Under the pieces are notes generated by a model. That model searched no databases. It had not been told where the DNA came from and saw only the letters and a list, made by a program, of their open reading frames with translations. DNA of 64,000 nucleotides, taken from contig OW285190.1 in assembly GCA_935421135.1 (NCBI GenBank), positions 930,001 to 994,000 on the forward strand. Reading direction: 5' to 3'. Origin of the DNA: Bugulina stolonifera. Lineage: Eukaryota > Bryozoa > Gymnolaemata > Cheilostomatida > Bugulidae. A program made the position numbers and the translations under genes. Within the stretch, counting starts at the first letter, position 1, and every line of letters begins with the position of its first letter. This document shows positions 54,936 through 64,000 of this stretch, piece by piece.

Positions 54936-56203
54936 ATAACATCTCATACCCATATATTGTAATAACATAGACAAGTTGGTTGGCTCTGGTTACTGCCATT
55001 AGTGGCAGTATATTACTCTGTGTAAGTATGGTGTAATAGGACACCCCTTTCAATGTACAGATATAGTTAAAGGAGAATTTCACAAATTGTGCCCTACTTT
55101 GAAGTTAGTTTTGTACTGTTCTAAACAAGATATTCAAACAATTATTGTACAGTATACTAAATCAACATGTGTTCTTTTATTAATAACAAAGGATTTGTAT
55201 TTTATGACTCTTCTTATGCCTTAATTAGTGAAATTAAAACTCCTTCTAAACGATTGAAAAATTAGGAGTTATCTCCTTTTTGAGATTTCGGCATTCTATT
55301 TTGTGAGACTACGGTTTCCGGCGATCGACCATTCCTGGGGAGATAACTTTATACTATTATCCGTATAATATAATGCTATGCTAATTATACATGTACTTGT
55401 TTTCCTTACTTCCATTTCAATTTCTTGACTGCATTTATAAATTGAGTGGATTAATTGAGTTGTCAGTGCAATCACATAGACCTTAGCATCGTCTGTCAAC
55501 AATGCAAATGCATTTATACCTGTACATGTATCAGTAATATAATATACATTTTATCATTATAAAACTTATGTATGACAAATGAACGTGCATGTACATGCTG
55601 AAGGTACCATATGGCACAACACACTGTATTTTTATAAACATTATATGTAATCACGAATTCTTTATATTATATCTACATATACATATTTTATACATATGTA
55701 TGTATAAAAGGTTTACACAATATCATTGGAAATAATTTCTGACACTCTGCTACCCAAGAAAAACATTGGTAATAGTGTTATTAAAAGTACACATTAAAAT
55801 ATTATACTGCAGGTGGCTAGGCTAGGCTAGAATAGCTTCAACTGCTGAATTTATGGCAAAGCACTAATGATTACCACCATATAGCATATACTATGGTTTT
55901 ATAACATAGCCAACACTGCCAGGATTTCAACAGTTGAACACTTGCATAGCTGGTGAGGTAGAGGTCACTGGCAAGCCCTACAGTTATAGACTGACCTTGT
56001 TGACCATATGATGTTGACAGCTAACATAATGGCTGATAGCAAATGGTTGCAAGATTCAGGCCATGGAGGTCAATAATTGTTTAGATGCAGAAGTGGAGAA
56101 ATTTGAGATAACCTCTGTTTTTCAGTAAAACTTAAACAGAAATCGCTTTCTCTAGATTTATTCTCCTTCTCCAAAACCCCAGCTAAGGAGTAAGGAGGTC
56201 TAT
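54936..56203. other. no recognisable feature
   Basis: AT-rich. No motif-bearing ORF or repeat boundary seen. Confidence 0.35.
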
Positions 56204-56480
56204 CTAGCTTTCACCACTACTGCACCTACATGCAAAAGCAATGGACAAATATTTAACCTCAAGGAGGCTGCCGGCAATGATACCAGACCAACTGCAATGA
56301 TGAATGAGGGTTCTTCCTAAAGTTGTTCCTGTTGAACTGGATAGTTTACCCTCCATCAGTGTCTCTTGCGACATTCCAAGGCTATAACATTTTGTCTGGA
56401 ACATCTTACCATAATTTATCTGCAACCAAGAAATGACCGTCTCGTGTATTACTTTCATTTGCACATAGATCTGCCTACAC
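56204..56480 (-). CDS. possible exon, unidentified
   Basis: An acceptor-like GTGTGTAG precedes QIYVQMKVIHETVISWLQIN (minus strand), with a GTAAGA donor candidate after NYG. The frame then stays open to 56204 (SSSTGTTLGRTLIHHCSWSG). About 170 bp upstream, near 56710-56645, HALADAFKKMQFHIHIALG is followed by a GTAGGT donor candidate. These may be exons of a minus-strand gene I do not recognise; stops between them prevent a full model. Confidence 0.3.
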
Positions 56481-56829
56481 ACACAGTCTTCATGTGTAAC
56501 AATGGATAATTCATGTAAGTGTAATTACTATAACAACCAAATTCAAAATTATTAGAGACTGAAGGAGTATCAGATTCTAAATCTTCTTTGCCGATAAAGC
56601 ATCAATGTTTAAGATACAGGATTCCGAGTAGTTATTCATACAACTACCTACCCCAAGAGCTATATGGATATGAAACTGCATTTTCTTGAAAGCATCGGCT
56701 AGTGCATGGTAAAACTCATTAGAGCTTCAGTACTACAAACTCATAGAATAAAGTAAGAGAGCATATCGGCATCTGGTGGCCCAACTGCAGCAGGCACTGC
56801 AACATCCTACAACACAAGTCAACAAGCTG

Positions 56830-57245
56830 TATGTGTTAGTATCAACTCAACATTGATAGTATGCCCACTATCGTCAGTATTAGTAGTCACAGCAGCAGTT
56901 TACTAGCAAAATAAAAGAACCATTTGTGGTGTTAGCTGTAGTTCGTATTAGCAGTAGGAGTAGTTACTTATAGTAGTAGTTAGTAGTAAGTTGAAGTGAT
57001 AGCAGTGTAGTAGCAGTGTTACGATGATTTCAGTAGTTAGTTATGGTTGCATTAGTAGTAATCATGCAAGTAGTTAAAATCAGCAGTAGTAATAGTAGTA
57101 GTTGGTTACAATAATAGTTAGTCGTAGAAAAGTGGTAAGTTGTCGCAGTAGTACCAGGGGGTCCAGTGGTAGCAGTAGTAGCTACAGTATCAATAGAATC
57201 AACAGAAGTTGAATTATCAATAGTAATAGTAGTAGTTAGATATAG
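56830..57245. other. GTAGTA-rich low-complexity stretch
   Basis: Irregular GTAGTAGTTAGTAG and AGCAGTAG words. Low complexity, no coding meaning. Confidence 0.6.
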
Positions 57246-57699
57246 TAGTCACCAAGTCACCACAGTGTAGGCCCAATACTTTTAGTCACATAGGCCTATG
57301 CCATTTTAGAGAATAGTTAAGAGTATCAATAGGGTTTGTCACAGTCACTGGGGCTAAAGTAAATTTCTTAATGGTCAGTATTGTCAAACAGATTCATAAT
57401 ATTGCACAAACATACATAGGATACTAGTTGTTTTCCAGAGATGTTTGCAAGCTTTATTTTGGAAACGAGTCTTTTAATAAGCCATAAAATGTTGCTTGAA
57501 TTAACTGAGTCTGGCATCTCTGTTTTTTTCTTTCAGTCATTGGGCTTACTTACTGCTTATTTTAATTTTATTTATCTGAACGCACGCCATGAAATGAAAA
57601 TTAGCAAGATTAAAATAAAATTAAAATAGGCAGTAAAGGAAGAAATAGAACACCAGGAAAGTATGGAGGTGAAGTGATGTACTGCAATCCAATACAATG

Positions 57700-57900
57700 G
57701 GAAAAAGATAGTTCCAAACTAAACCTCTCCGGGACAGTTTGAACCCCTAACCCCACCCATTAATTTTCCTTTTTAATATTAATTTTTCATTTAATTAAAC
57801 TTAATTATCGGTGAATTGTATTCTAATAAATGTAATCAACACAGTTGAGAAACGTCCTGCTGGAACTGTCTTTTTTTGGAAATGTTGCTTTACCATCTCC
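57700..57900. mobile_element. TTCGAAA-type MITE, diverged
   Basis: GATAGTTCCAAACTAAACC at the left, GAAACGTCCTGCTGGAACTG TCTTTTTTTGGAAATG at the right, and an AT-rich interior as in 28313-28580. Confidence 0.65.
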
Positions 57901-58159
57901 AACTAACAGCTTTAATCATTTATATTTAGCCTGTTTTGGTAAAAGCAACACACTAAATAAATTGAATGATATATTATTATATTGATTTGCATTGCCTTCA
58001 ATTGATTGTTTGACTTGTAATCATTAATTTACAGCGGCAAGGAAGCAGTAACTGGTGACTCATTTGTCTTGTGTCTAGTCAACAGCAATCTGATGCCAAA
58101 GAAATAAAAGTGATTTTATTGCAGCTTCAGTTCATGTTATATTTCCCACGGAAACTTAC

Positions 58160-58345
58160 TGAGTCACTGCTAGCTGAATCTGACTGAGAATCACTGCTAG
58201 CTCCGAATCTGACTGAGAGTCACTGCTAGCTGAATCTGACTGAGAGTCACTGCTAGCTCCGAATCTGACTGAGAGTCACTGCTAGCTCCGAATCTGACTG
58301 ATAGTCACTGCTAGCTCCAAATATGACTGAGAGTCACTGCTAGCT
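58160..58345. repeat. 29-bp tandem repeat, about six units
   Basis: CTGACTGAGAGTCACTGCTA plus GCTCCGAAT repeats with 26- and 29-bp variants, directly 5' of the Rab-effector gene region. Confidence 0.88.
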
Positions 58346-59225
58346 CCGCTGAACTACCAATGAAACCCATGGTATAACAGTTATTAATTAATTACGTGCA
58401 TAAGTAAATAAAAACTAACATAATTGATGATAAATAACTATTTTAAACAAATTCAAATTGAAACTAGCGTTTTTTATAGTTCAGTGAAACTGCAGTGACT
58501 GTCAGTCAGAGTGAGAGTCGGTGGGAAATAATCTAGTAGGATTAGAAAAGAATGAACAAATATTTATTATAATATAACTTGATTTGATTTCTCACCGATG
58601 AATGAATATGCATTGTAGAATATGCCGTGAGCTATTAGTCGGTATAAAAGACAAGTAAGTGTAAGTAGCATAAAACTTTGGAAATTACAAAAAAAAACAC
58701 AAGTAGCCGTAGCAAACCACTAAACTGCGAATGCGCAAACTCACCGGAAACAGCACGGCTATAGCAATATAGTGGTTTTAACGGGGCATATATTAGTCAC
58801 CTCGCATATCGGTGTAAGTCTGCAGATCTTAGACTACCAATAAGGATGCGCCCATGACCAATCAGATAAACCGATTTTTTGGATAAAAATGCGGATTTTG
58901 ATATTTGTGGAAATGACGTCTGGAGCCGCCAGATTTTGAACTATCACTTTAGAATCACTTCAAAATTTGTGATTTTCCCCTTTAATGTACAGTATAATTA
59001 TACTACATTACAATGTACATGTACATGTACATGTATATATTTTACATATTCTATACTCACATTTCATATGATATATCTTTGCATACATGAGCAAACAATC
59101 CAAACATCACTCGTGTTATTAAAATACTTGTATTCTATAGACTGGGTGGACGCCTATTCCTCTGATGTCTACTTACATTGATGTCTAACAGTCAGCTAAG
59201 CCTCCAACAGTAAGCTACTACACTG
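58346..59225 (+). other. 5' flank of the Rab-effector gene, with a short upstream ORF
   Basis: No core promoter is assignable. At 59181-59213 an ATG opens a 10-codon frame (MSNSQLSLQQ, stop) just upstream of the main ATG at 59226. The 5' region contains three TGATGTCTA words (59163, 59180, 59225), so the uORF and the main start lie in related sequence. Confidence 0.45.
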
Positions 59226-59338
59226 ATGTCTAATAACAAGCTGAATATAGACCACCTCTCAGAGAATGAGTGTGCACAGATGGTGGGTGTGCTGGAGAGA
59301 GATCTGATGGTGAGGAGTCGAGAGAGAACTCGTCTCAC
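59226..59338 (+). CDS. Rab effector exon 1 (Rab-binding helix)
   Basis: ATG at 59226. It encodes MSNNKLNIDHLSENECAQMV and GVLERDLMVRSRERTRL, with donor CTCAC|GTGAGT in phase 2. This is the SHD1-like helix that contacts Rab switch regions in the family. Confidence 0.85.
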
Positions 59339-62300
59339 GTGAGTTATCATAACATAAATACCTAGTAGTAGTTTAGCATAATATGCCTAGTAGTAGTATA
59401 GTATATACCTAGTAGTAATATAGCATATACCTAGTAGTAAGAGCATATGAATAGTAGTACAGCATATACCTAGTAGTAGCATAGCATATACCTAGTAGTA
59501 GTACAGCATATACATGTACCTAGTAGTAAGAGCATATGAATAGTAGTCCAGCATATACCTACAATGTAGGACTAGTAGTTGTATAGCATAACCCTAGCAG
59601 CAGTATAGCATATACCTAGCAGTAGTAGGCATAGTGTAGACATACTCCTAGCAATAGTTGTAGTGCTAGCGTAGCACTGATCTACAGTGTATGTGTGCTC
59701 AAACAAATTATTATCATGTTTGACAGGAATTTGCGACTGTTCGAAAAAGATAGTTCGAGACAGGACGTTTCGAAACCTGACAGTTTGAAACAGGACAGTT
59801 CACAACCCCAAATCCCAACCCCAGACCAACTAATTCCAGACTTCAAATAATTTTTATTTTTAATGTTGTAATTGTTTACTACTACTAACTTGTAGAACAC
59901 TAAAAAATTATTTATCTGTGAGTCGTGTTCTTCTAAATGTAATCTACAGAGTTTTGAACTGTCAAGTTTCGAACTGTCTGGTTTTGAAACGTCCTGTTTC
60001 TAACCGTCTTTTTGTAAATGTCCCTTTACTGTTTGACAATTTAACCACACAGGTCAGAAGAGGTAAAGTCTGTGGCTGGTAAACCACCATTAGTGCCGAG
60101 ACATCATAGGCATGCCGAATGTAATACTGATGTCTCATTGGCCACTCCAGCTGGTCTTTCCACTCAGTTGTACACACTGCAGGACTCCCTAGAGTGCTAC
60201 ACTGGGTTAAACTCTAATCGTCACATAGTAGAGAATAGTCGAAGGGGTTCGCACACCAACTACACAACTAATACAGATAGCTACCCATCTACCTCCCGTA
60301 CTCCACACATATCTACCTCTCATGAATACCCGACTAACCCTCGATGTTGTCGACAGTGTGGAGCTCTTTTCTCAGGCAAGAATAGAAGACAAAGCGCTCA
60401 CTGCCTCATCTGTAACCACTGGATCTGTAAGCTCTGTGCTCTCTGGCAGCCTAAGCACCATGGTTACATTTGTGGACAGCACTTGGATGAGGATCTACAA
60501 CAGTAAGTTGTATAGGCTATACATATTGTACATGTATCGCACGGGTAGCCTACATATACTTGTATGCATGCATGAGGAATAGAGATATGCTTGTACATGT
60601 ACATGTGGGTCACTTTGTTATTTGATCTGAGAAGTTCGGACTCCCTACTTCTAGCCACTAGGTGTCAGTCAGTTGTTCTCTCACCGTTATACGCTCTTCA
60701 TTATGCTTCTCCCAGCTATACGCCTAATGGCAGTGTAAACTCCATCCGAGCAACGTGTAACAAATGCATTCTTAATCGTTGCCAGCGTAAAGTCAATTCT
60801 TATTTTTAAATATACTGCAAGAGTTTTAGGTAACTTACACATGCAGATGATAGGAGAGCAAATAGGCATGTTTTAGACATGACATCACCTGGAATCATGC
60901 TAGGTGATTCACTAGAGAATTGGTTGTGGACCTGTCCTCAATCACTCACATTATGTACAGTAGTTGTCTTCACGACCTCTTGGTCTGCCGTTCCCCATAA
61001 TTATAGTATCTACATGTACACTGTACATGTAGGTTTCTCTCACCTCAAATTGGTTACAGATTTGGGTCGAAATGTACATAATCCGTGCTCTAATAACTTT
61101 TGATTGATCGGAATGATGGAATGGCATTGGCATGTCTGGTTTATTATGCAGTGCTTGGCAGGTCTGGTTTACTAAGCTGATATTGACCAACAGCCATTCA
61201 ACACAAGACAGTTCTCTCAACAGAACGTGGTGTCCAAGAGGCTAAAAGCAAATGAAGAAAATAATTCTGAAATTAATCATGCCATGTACATGTACCTACA
61301 CGGATTTTATTGTTAAATGTTGACCGTGTATATACAAAGTATGTTGAGTCTTTTGCTTGGTTTAAAATAATCGTATTTTACTTTGATTCAACTATTAAAC
61401 AGCAGTGTGTTCTTGGATGCCCTTTATCAACTCCAAATTACCCATCAATCACTTAAATTGTATGCACAGTTTGGCAATTAAATACACATTAGGGCAAAGG
61501 CTATTTGGAAGTATCTCCTCCATTTACAGTTTGGAACTTTCAGCAAGCTATTTTGTCTTGACTAACCTTTATTATTGTTGATATTGGCAAGTCTGATTTT
61601 TTTATGGAGACATTGACAAGTCTGGTTCGCCTCTGAGATATTGGCAAGTCTGGTTTTTTTATGCAGGGAGTACAAGAGAGCTAACTCCTATGTACATCAT
61701 AGCAGTCTAAATGGAAAGTATTTGAGCTCATATAATGGAGACATGTCAAAGTTAGTACAACACAAGTTTAGCCAATCAGGTGAGACTCAAGGAAGACTTA
61801 CTGCCTTACTCATATAAAGAATAGAAGTGAAATGTGCGATAAAAGCTTGTGTAGCTCTGCATGTACATGTACATGTATAGTGAATTCATTCTGCTCCACT
61901 TTACAAGTGCAGTCCATTTGTAGCCTCAGTAATGCAATGGTAGTTATCCTGCCCATCATCTGGGAGATCAGGGTACAAGCCTTTGACATAGAACTAATGG
62001 TACTCTACTAACATTGGTTGTTTGTTGGCGACCACTTGATTTATGTCGACAGAAAACTTTTTATGAAAGAATGCTGAATCATGTAGAATTGGCCTTTCAA
62101 ACATCAGGAGTAGTTCATGGTACGCGTGCATGGTACGCGTGCATGGTACGCTTGCATGGTACGCGTGCATGGTACGCGTGCATGGTACGCGTGCATGGTA
62201 CGCGTGCATGGTACGCGTGCATGGTACGCGTGCATGGTACGCGTGCATGGTACACGGTTTATGGTACACGGTTTATGGTAGACGGTACACGGTGCATGGT

Positions 62301-62719
62301 TCATGGTGCATTGTACCTGGTAATCACTATGACTGAATTGAATAGTTGGATAAGCTACTGTAGTGGGATAATTGTATGGATATACATTACATGTACATAT
62401 TTTATGATCCGTCACTGATTATATAGCTACATATACATGTAACTACTTCTTATAGATGACATTCCACCACTATCACTAGATGACTTTACACAGTCTATGG
62501 AGACGCTGGTCCCTAAGCCTCTTGGCGTACACAGTGACACATCTATGACGCCGCATGCACATGTTACTAACTCTGCCCCTGTCTCTGGTGCTATTGAACT
62601 GCAAGGCTCTCTGAAAATACCCTCAGCTCTACCAGAATCTGCTGCGACTTCTGCAGACCTACTGAATGTAGAAATTTTCTTTAAACCTGAGGGTGGTAGA
62701 GGAGAGAATATACTCTCAG
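59226..62719 (+). CDS. Slp/Slac2-like Rab effector, N-terminal part (runs off window)
   Basis: Four exons, 59226-59338, 60053-60502, 61667-61779 and 62456-62719, join in phase (2, 2, 1) to 313 codons plus one base, with a further donor at 62720. Residues 5-37 (KLNIDHLSENECAQMVGVLE then RDLMVRSRERTRL) match the first Rab-binding helix of synaptotagmin-like, MyRIP and melanophilin proteins (LxLSxLTxEExxxIxxVLxRD). Residues 136-181 form a FYVE-related zinc finger: C-x2-C, C-x2-C-x4-C-x2-C, then C-x2-H, with the last Cys replaced by His. About 97 polar residues separate helix and finger, far longer than in vertebrate relatives as I recall them. Such proteins bind GTP-Rab27-type GTPases on secretory vesicles. 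Whether C2 domains (Slp) or a myosin-binding region (Slac2) follow is beyond the window. Confidence 0.85.
59360..59640. repeat. CCTAGTAGTAGTATAGCATA tandem repeats (intron)
   Basis: Roughly 25-bp irregular units of CATATACCTAGTAGTA fill the first part of intron 1. Confidence 0.85.
59728..60035. mobile_element. TTCGAAA-type MITE in intron 1
   Basis: GCGACTGTTCGAAAAAGATA start, CAGTTTGAAACAGGAC interior, and TTTCGAACTGTCTGG, GAAACGTCCTGTTTC and AAATGTCCCTTTAC at the right. It ends only 18 bp before the exon 2 acceptor, so its tail probably contributes to the polypyrimidine region. Confidence 0.85.
60053..60502 (+). CDS. Rab effector exon 2 (linker and zinc finger)
   Basis: Acceptor CCACACAG. 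The first base completes Thr38, then SEEVKSVAGKPPLVPRHH, a Ser/Thr/Asn/His-rich linker, and the finger CRQCGALFSGKNRRQ, AHCLICNHWICKLCALW, GYICGQH. MyRIP-type fingers have the same spacing (CxxC, RRQC, CxxC, VCKSC, WxC). Donor CAACA|GTAAGT, phase 2. Confidence 0.88.
60503..61666 (+). other. Rab effector intron 2
   Basis: GTAAGT donor and TTTTTATGCAG acceptor. Contains a TGTACATGTACATGT run near 60590 and four spaced TTGGCAAGTCTGG or CAGGTCTGG words at 61120-61660. Otherwise nothing recognised. Confidence 0.7.
61667..61779 (+). CDS. Rab effector exon 3
   Basis: The first base completes Gln188, then EYKRANSYVHHSSLNGKYLS and SYNGDMSKLVQHKFSQS, with donor ATCAG|GTGAGA in phase 1. This 113-nt exon is too short to stand out alone. 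It is supported because it is the only bridge found that restores the frame between exons 2 and 4; joined directly those two would shift. It falls where the family has its second Rab-binding helix, but similarity there is weak. Confidence 0.75.
61780..62455 (+). other. Rab effector intron 3
   Basis: GTGAGA donor and CTTATAG acceptor. Contains the GC-rich 13-bp minisatellite at 62115-62300; the remainder is unremarkable. Confidence 0.7.
62115..62300. repeat. 13-bp CpG-containing minisatellite
   Basis: CATGGTACGCGTG repeats about ten times, then decays to CATGGTACACGG and TTATGGTACACGG. Each unit holds ACGCGT, so the array is a local CpG cluster. ORFs on both strands are repeat artefacts. Confidence 0.93.
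62456..62719 (+). CDS. Rab effector exon 4
   Basis: The first two bases complete Asp226, then DIPPLSLDDFTQSMETLVPK and a Ser/Thr/Pro-rich stretch (NSAPVSGAIELQGSLKIPS), ending EGGRGENILS at donor CTCAG|GTGAGT, phase 1. No domain recognised; probably a disordered linker as in the middle of Slp/Slac2 proteins. The frame would otherwise run on to a stop at 62746. Confidence 0.75.
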
Positions 62720-62774
62720 GTGAGTCTGTATCCATGGATACACCGTAAAACTCACTAGGCCATCCCACTGTGTA

Positions 62775-62910
62775 CATGCATCTCCAGGCCATACTACTGT
62801 GTAGCTCCAGGCCATACTACTGTGTAGCTCCAGGCTATACTACTGTGTAGCTCCAGGCCATACTACTGTGTAGCTCCAGGCCATACTACTGTGTAGCTCC
62901 AGGCCACAAT
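62775..62910. repeat. 23-bp tandem repeat, about six units
   Basis: AGCTCCAGGCCATACTACTG TGT repeats just after exon 4, with minor variants. Confidence 0.93.
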
Positions 62911-63338
62911 ATTGTATATGTCCAGTTCTTTTGTAATTTATGATTGACTGGCCTTTAAATCGGAGTGAACCATTTCATAGGTTGAGAAAAGGCCAACAAG
63001 TATCTATTTCCTATTTCTGAATTAATCTCTGCTCTGAATTAAAAGCAGGACAATTCTAAATTGCCAACACACACTAGCCTGAGTGGGTAGCATATGGTTC
63101 TATGGTGGATATCCTGAGTGGGTAGCAGTGTTCGAAGTGTGGTTATATGGGAGTATGCGCCGTGTACCCACCTCAATTACCGTGGGTACACGGCCAACAG
63201 GCGTGTACCCTCATGTGAGGACTAGCGGTGGAGCTAGTCTGCTTTTATCAGCTGCACATGCGTGTTGTCTCTATATTACATATATATTATGTCATGTATG
63301 TGTATATACACATGTATTGCATGTACTCGTATATATAT
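62911..63338. other. Rab effector intron 4 sequence, no exon recognised
   Basis: A short GC-rich inverted stretch (GTGTACCCACC ... GGGTACACGG) lies near 63160-63195. No exon recognised before the LTR. Confidence 0.5.
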
Positions 63339-64000
63339 TGTAATGTTTTTGAGTGTGGTTACATACGAGGGCCGATAGACCGCTAGTATGGGAAGGGCTT
63401 GGAAGGTGGTAGAGGCCGACCAAGTAACCTTCTGCTCATTACATAAAGAGTGAACAGTTATTATATGTGCTCTTGTTGATATGTATCGGACGTAGGCTGA
63501 TGCTGAGACTCATTAGAGAGCTCAGGACCGACGTAGGTCTTGTAGACTTTATACTCCAGAGGAGTGCAATGAAAGATTTGGTATTCTAGGATCTTAAGCC
63601 CGACGCTAGATTCATATAGAATCCGGGATCGACCTAGGTCGTAGAAGTGGTGTAGAGATATGCTTAAACGAGGATGGGGATGAACTCGAGCCGTATGGAT
63701 CTATGGATCCGCCGGTAGAGTTACCCGCCTACAAGAGTAAGCCTCTATAGGTTTGAGTTAGGAGATGTTGCTTTATTACAGCGAAATCAACAACTGATTT
63801 GATACAGAAAATGCACTGCCTTTTATACTATATCTATTTCCGGCCAAAAGAGGCCGATAAGGTATCGGGCCGGAACTGATGCAACAACGTCGGCGTCGGC
63901 CATATAAAAAGGTCGGCCTTGGCACAAAAGGTGCTTACAATAATGTAAAACATAAGATATATAATTATGAGCCTAATCCATAGCATCGGCCACAAGTGAC
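63339..64000 (-). mobile_element. LTR-B copy, reverse, cut by the window end
   Basis: TGTAATGTTTTTGAGTG start, ATTACATAAAGAGTGAACAG, GACCGACGTAGGTC, TATACTCCAGAGGAGTG, GAGTTAGGAGATGTTGC, GATAAGGTATCGGG, in the same order as 40475-41923. It continues to the right edge, so a full LTR retrotransposon beyond cannot be excluded. Confidence 0.82.

Noticed and set aside
62014..62418. ORFs on both strands over the 13-bp minisatellite
   Set aside because: Repeat artefacts inside a mapped intron of the Rab effector.
1..64000. CRISPR array, prophage, operon or bacterial defence system
   Set aside because: Spliced genes, SINE-like repeats, LINEs and LTRs show eukaryotic DNA. The regular arrays are contiguous minisatellites without unique spacers.

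Overview
This is a eukaryotic, almost certainly metazoan, nuclear window. It has spliced genes with GT-AG introns, low GC, dense TIR elements, solo-LTR-like copies, LINE fragments, SINE-like tRNA-derived repeats and large minisatellites. An animal-type Rab27-effector N-terminus and the AT-rich, ACATGT-rich style fit an invertebrate, perhaps a sponge. That placement is inference. No prokaryotic features are present.

Three genes can be assembled by eye. (1) A complete six-exon DCPS gene (scavenger mRNA decapping enzyme, + strand, 6053-26016). All five junctions keep the frame, giving 391 residues with the HIT motif HLHVHF and the cap-binding Trp, Glu, Asp and Lys in place. Its introns are packed with transposons. 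(2) A minus-strand gene for a secreted threonine-rich mucin-like protein. Its signal-peptide exon (37909-38035) splices in phase to a 1.8-kb SKQPTTTTTT-repeat exon (33588-35375). A related Thr-rich exon (27722-28282) may belong to it or be a paralogue. (3) The 5' part of a Slp/Slac2 (exophilin)-like Rab effector gene (+ strand, four exons, 59226-62719), running off the right edge.

Layout: 1-6 kb holds AT-rich satellites and a LINE remnant. 6-26 kb is DCPS, whose introns contain a decayed transposon ORF carrying a repeated 14-mer, a hAT-like element with perfect 8-bp TSDs, two LINE RT copies (one split by a TIR element), SINE-like repeats, LTR pieces and a second hAT-like element. 26-38 kb is the mucin-like locus with MITEs. 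38-50 kb holds a 71-bp hairpin, LTR-like copies (one containing a hAT-like insertion) and a 3.9-kb minisatellite of 135 units of 29 bp. 50-59 kb is gene-poor with a 25-bp minisatellite. 59-64 kb is the Rab-effector gene with small minisatellites, and the window ends in another LTR-like copy.

The very long ORFs at 42.5-46.5 kb, and those antisense to the mucin exon, are by-products of tandem repeats. Apart from the three genes, most of the window is repetitive or unassigned. Calls rest on reading the sequence and remembered family motifs; no database search was run.
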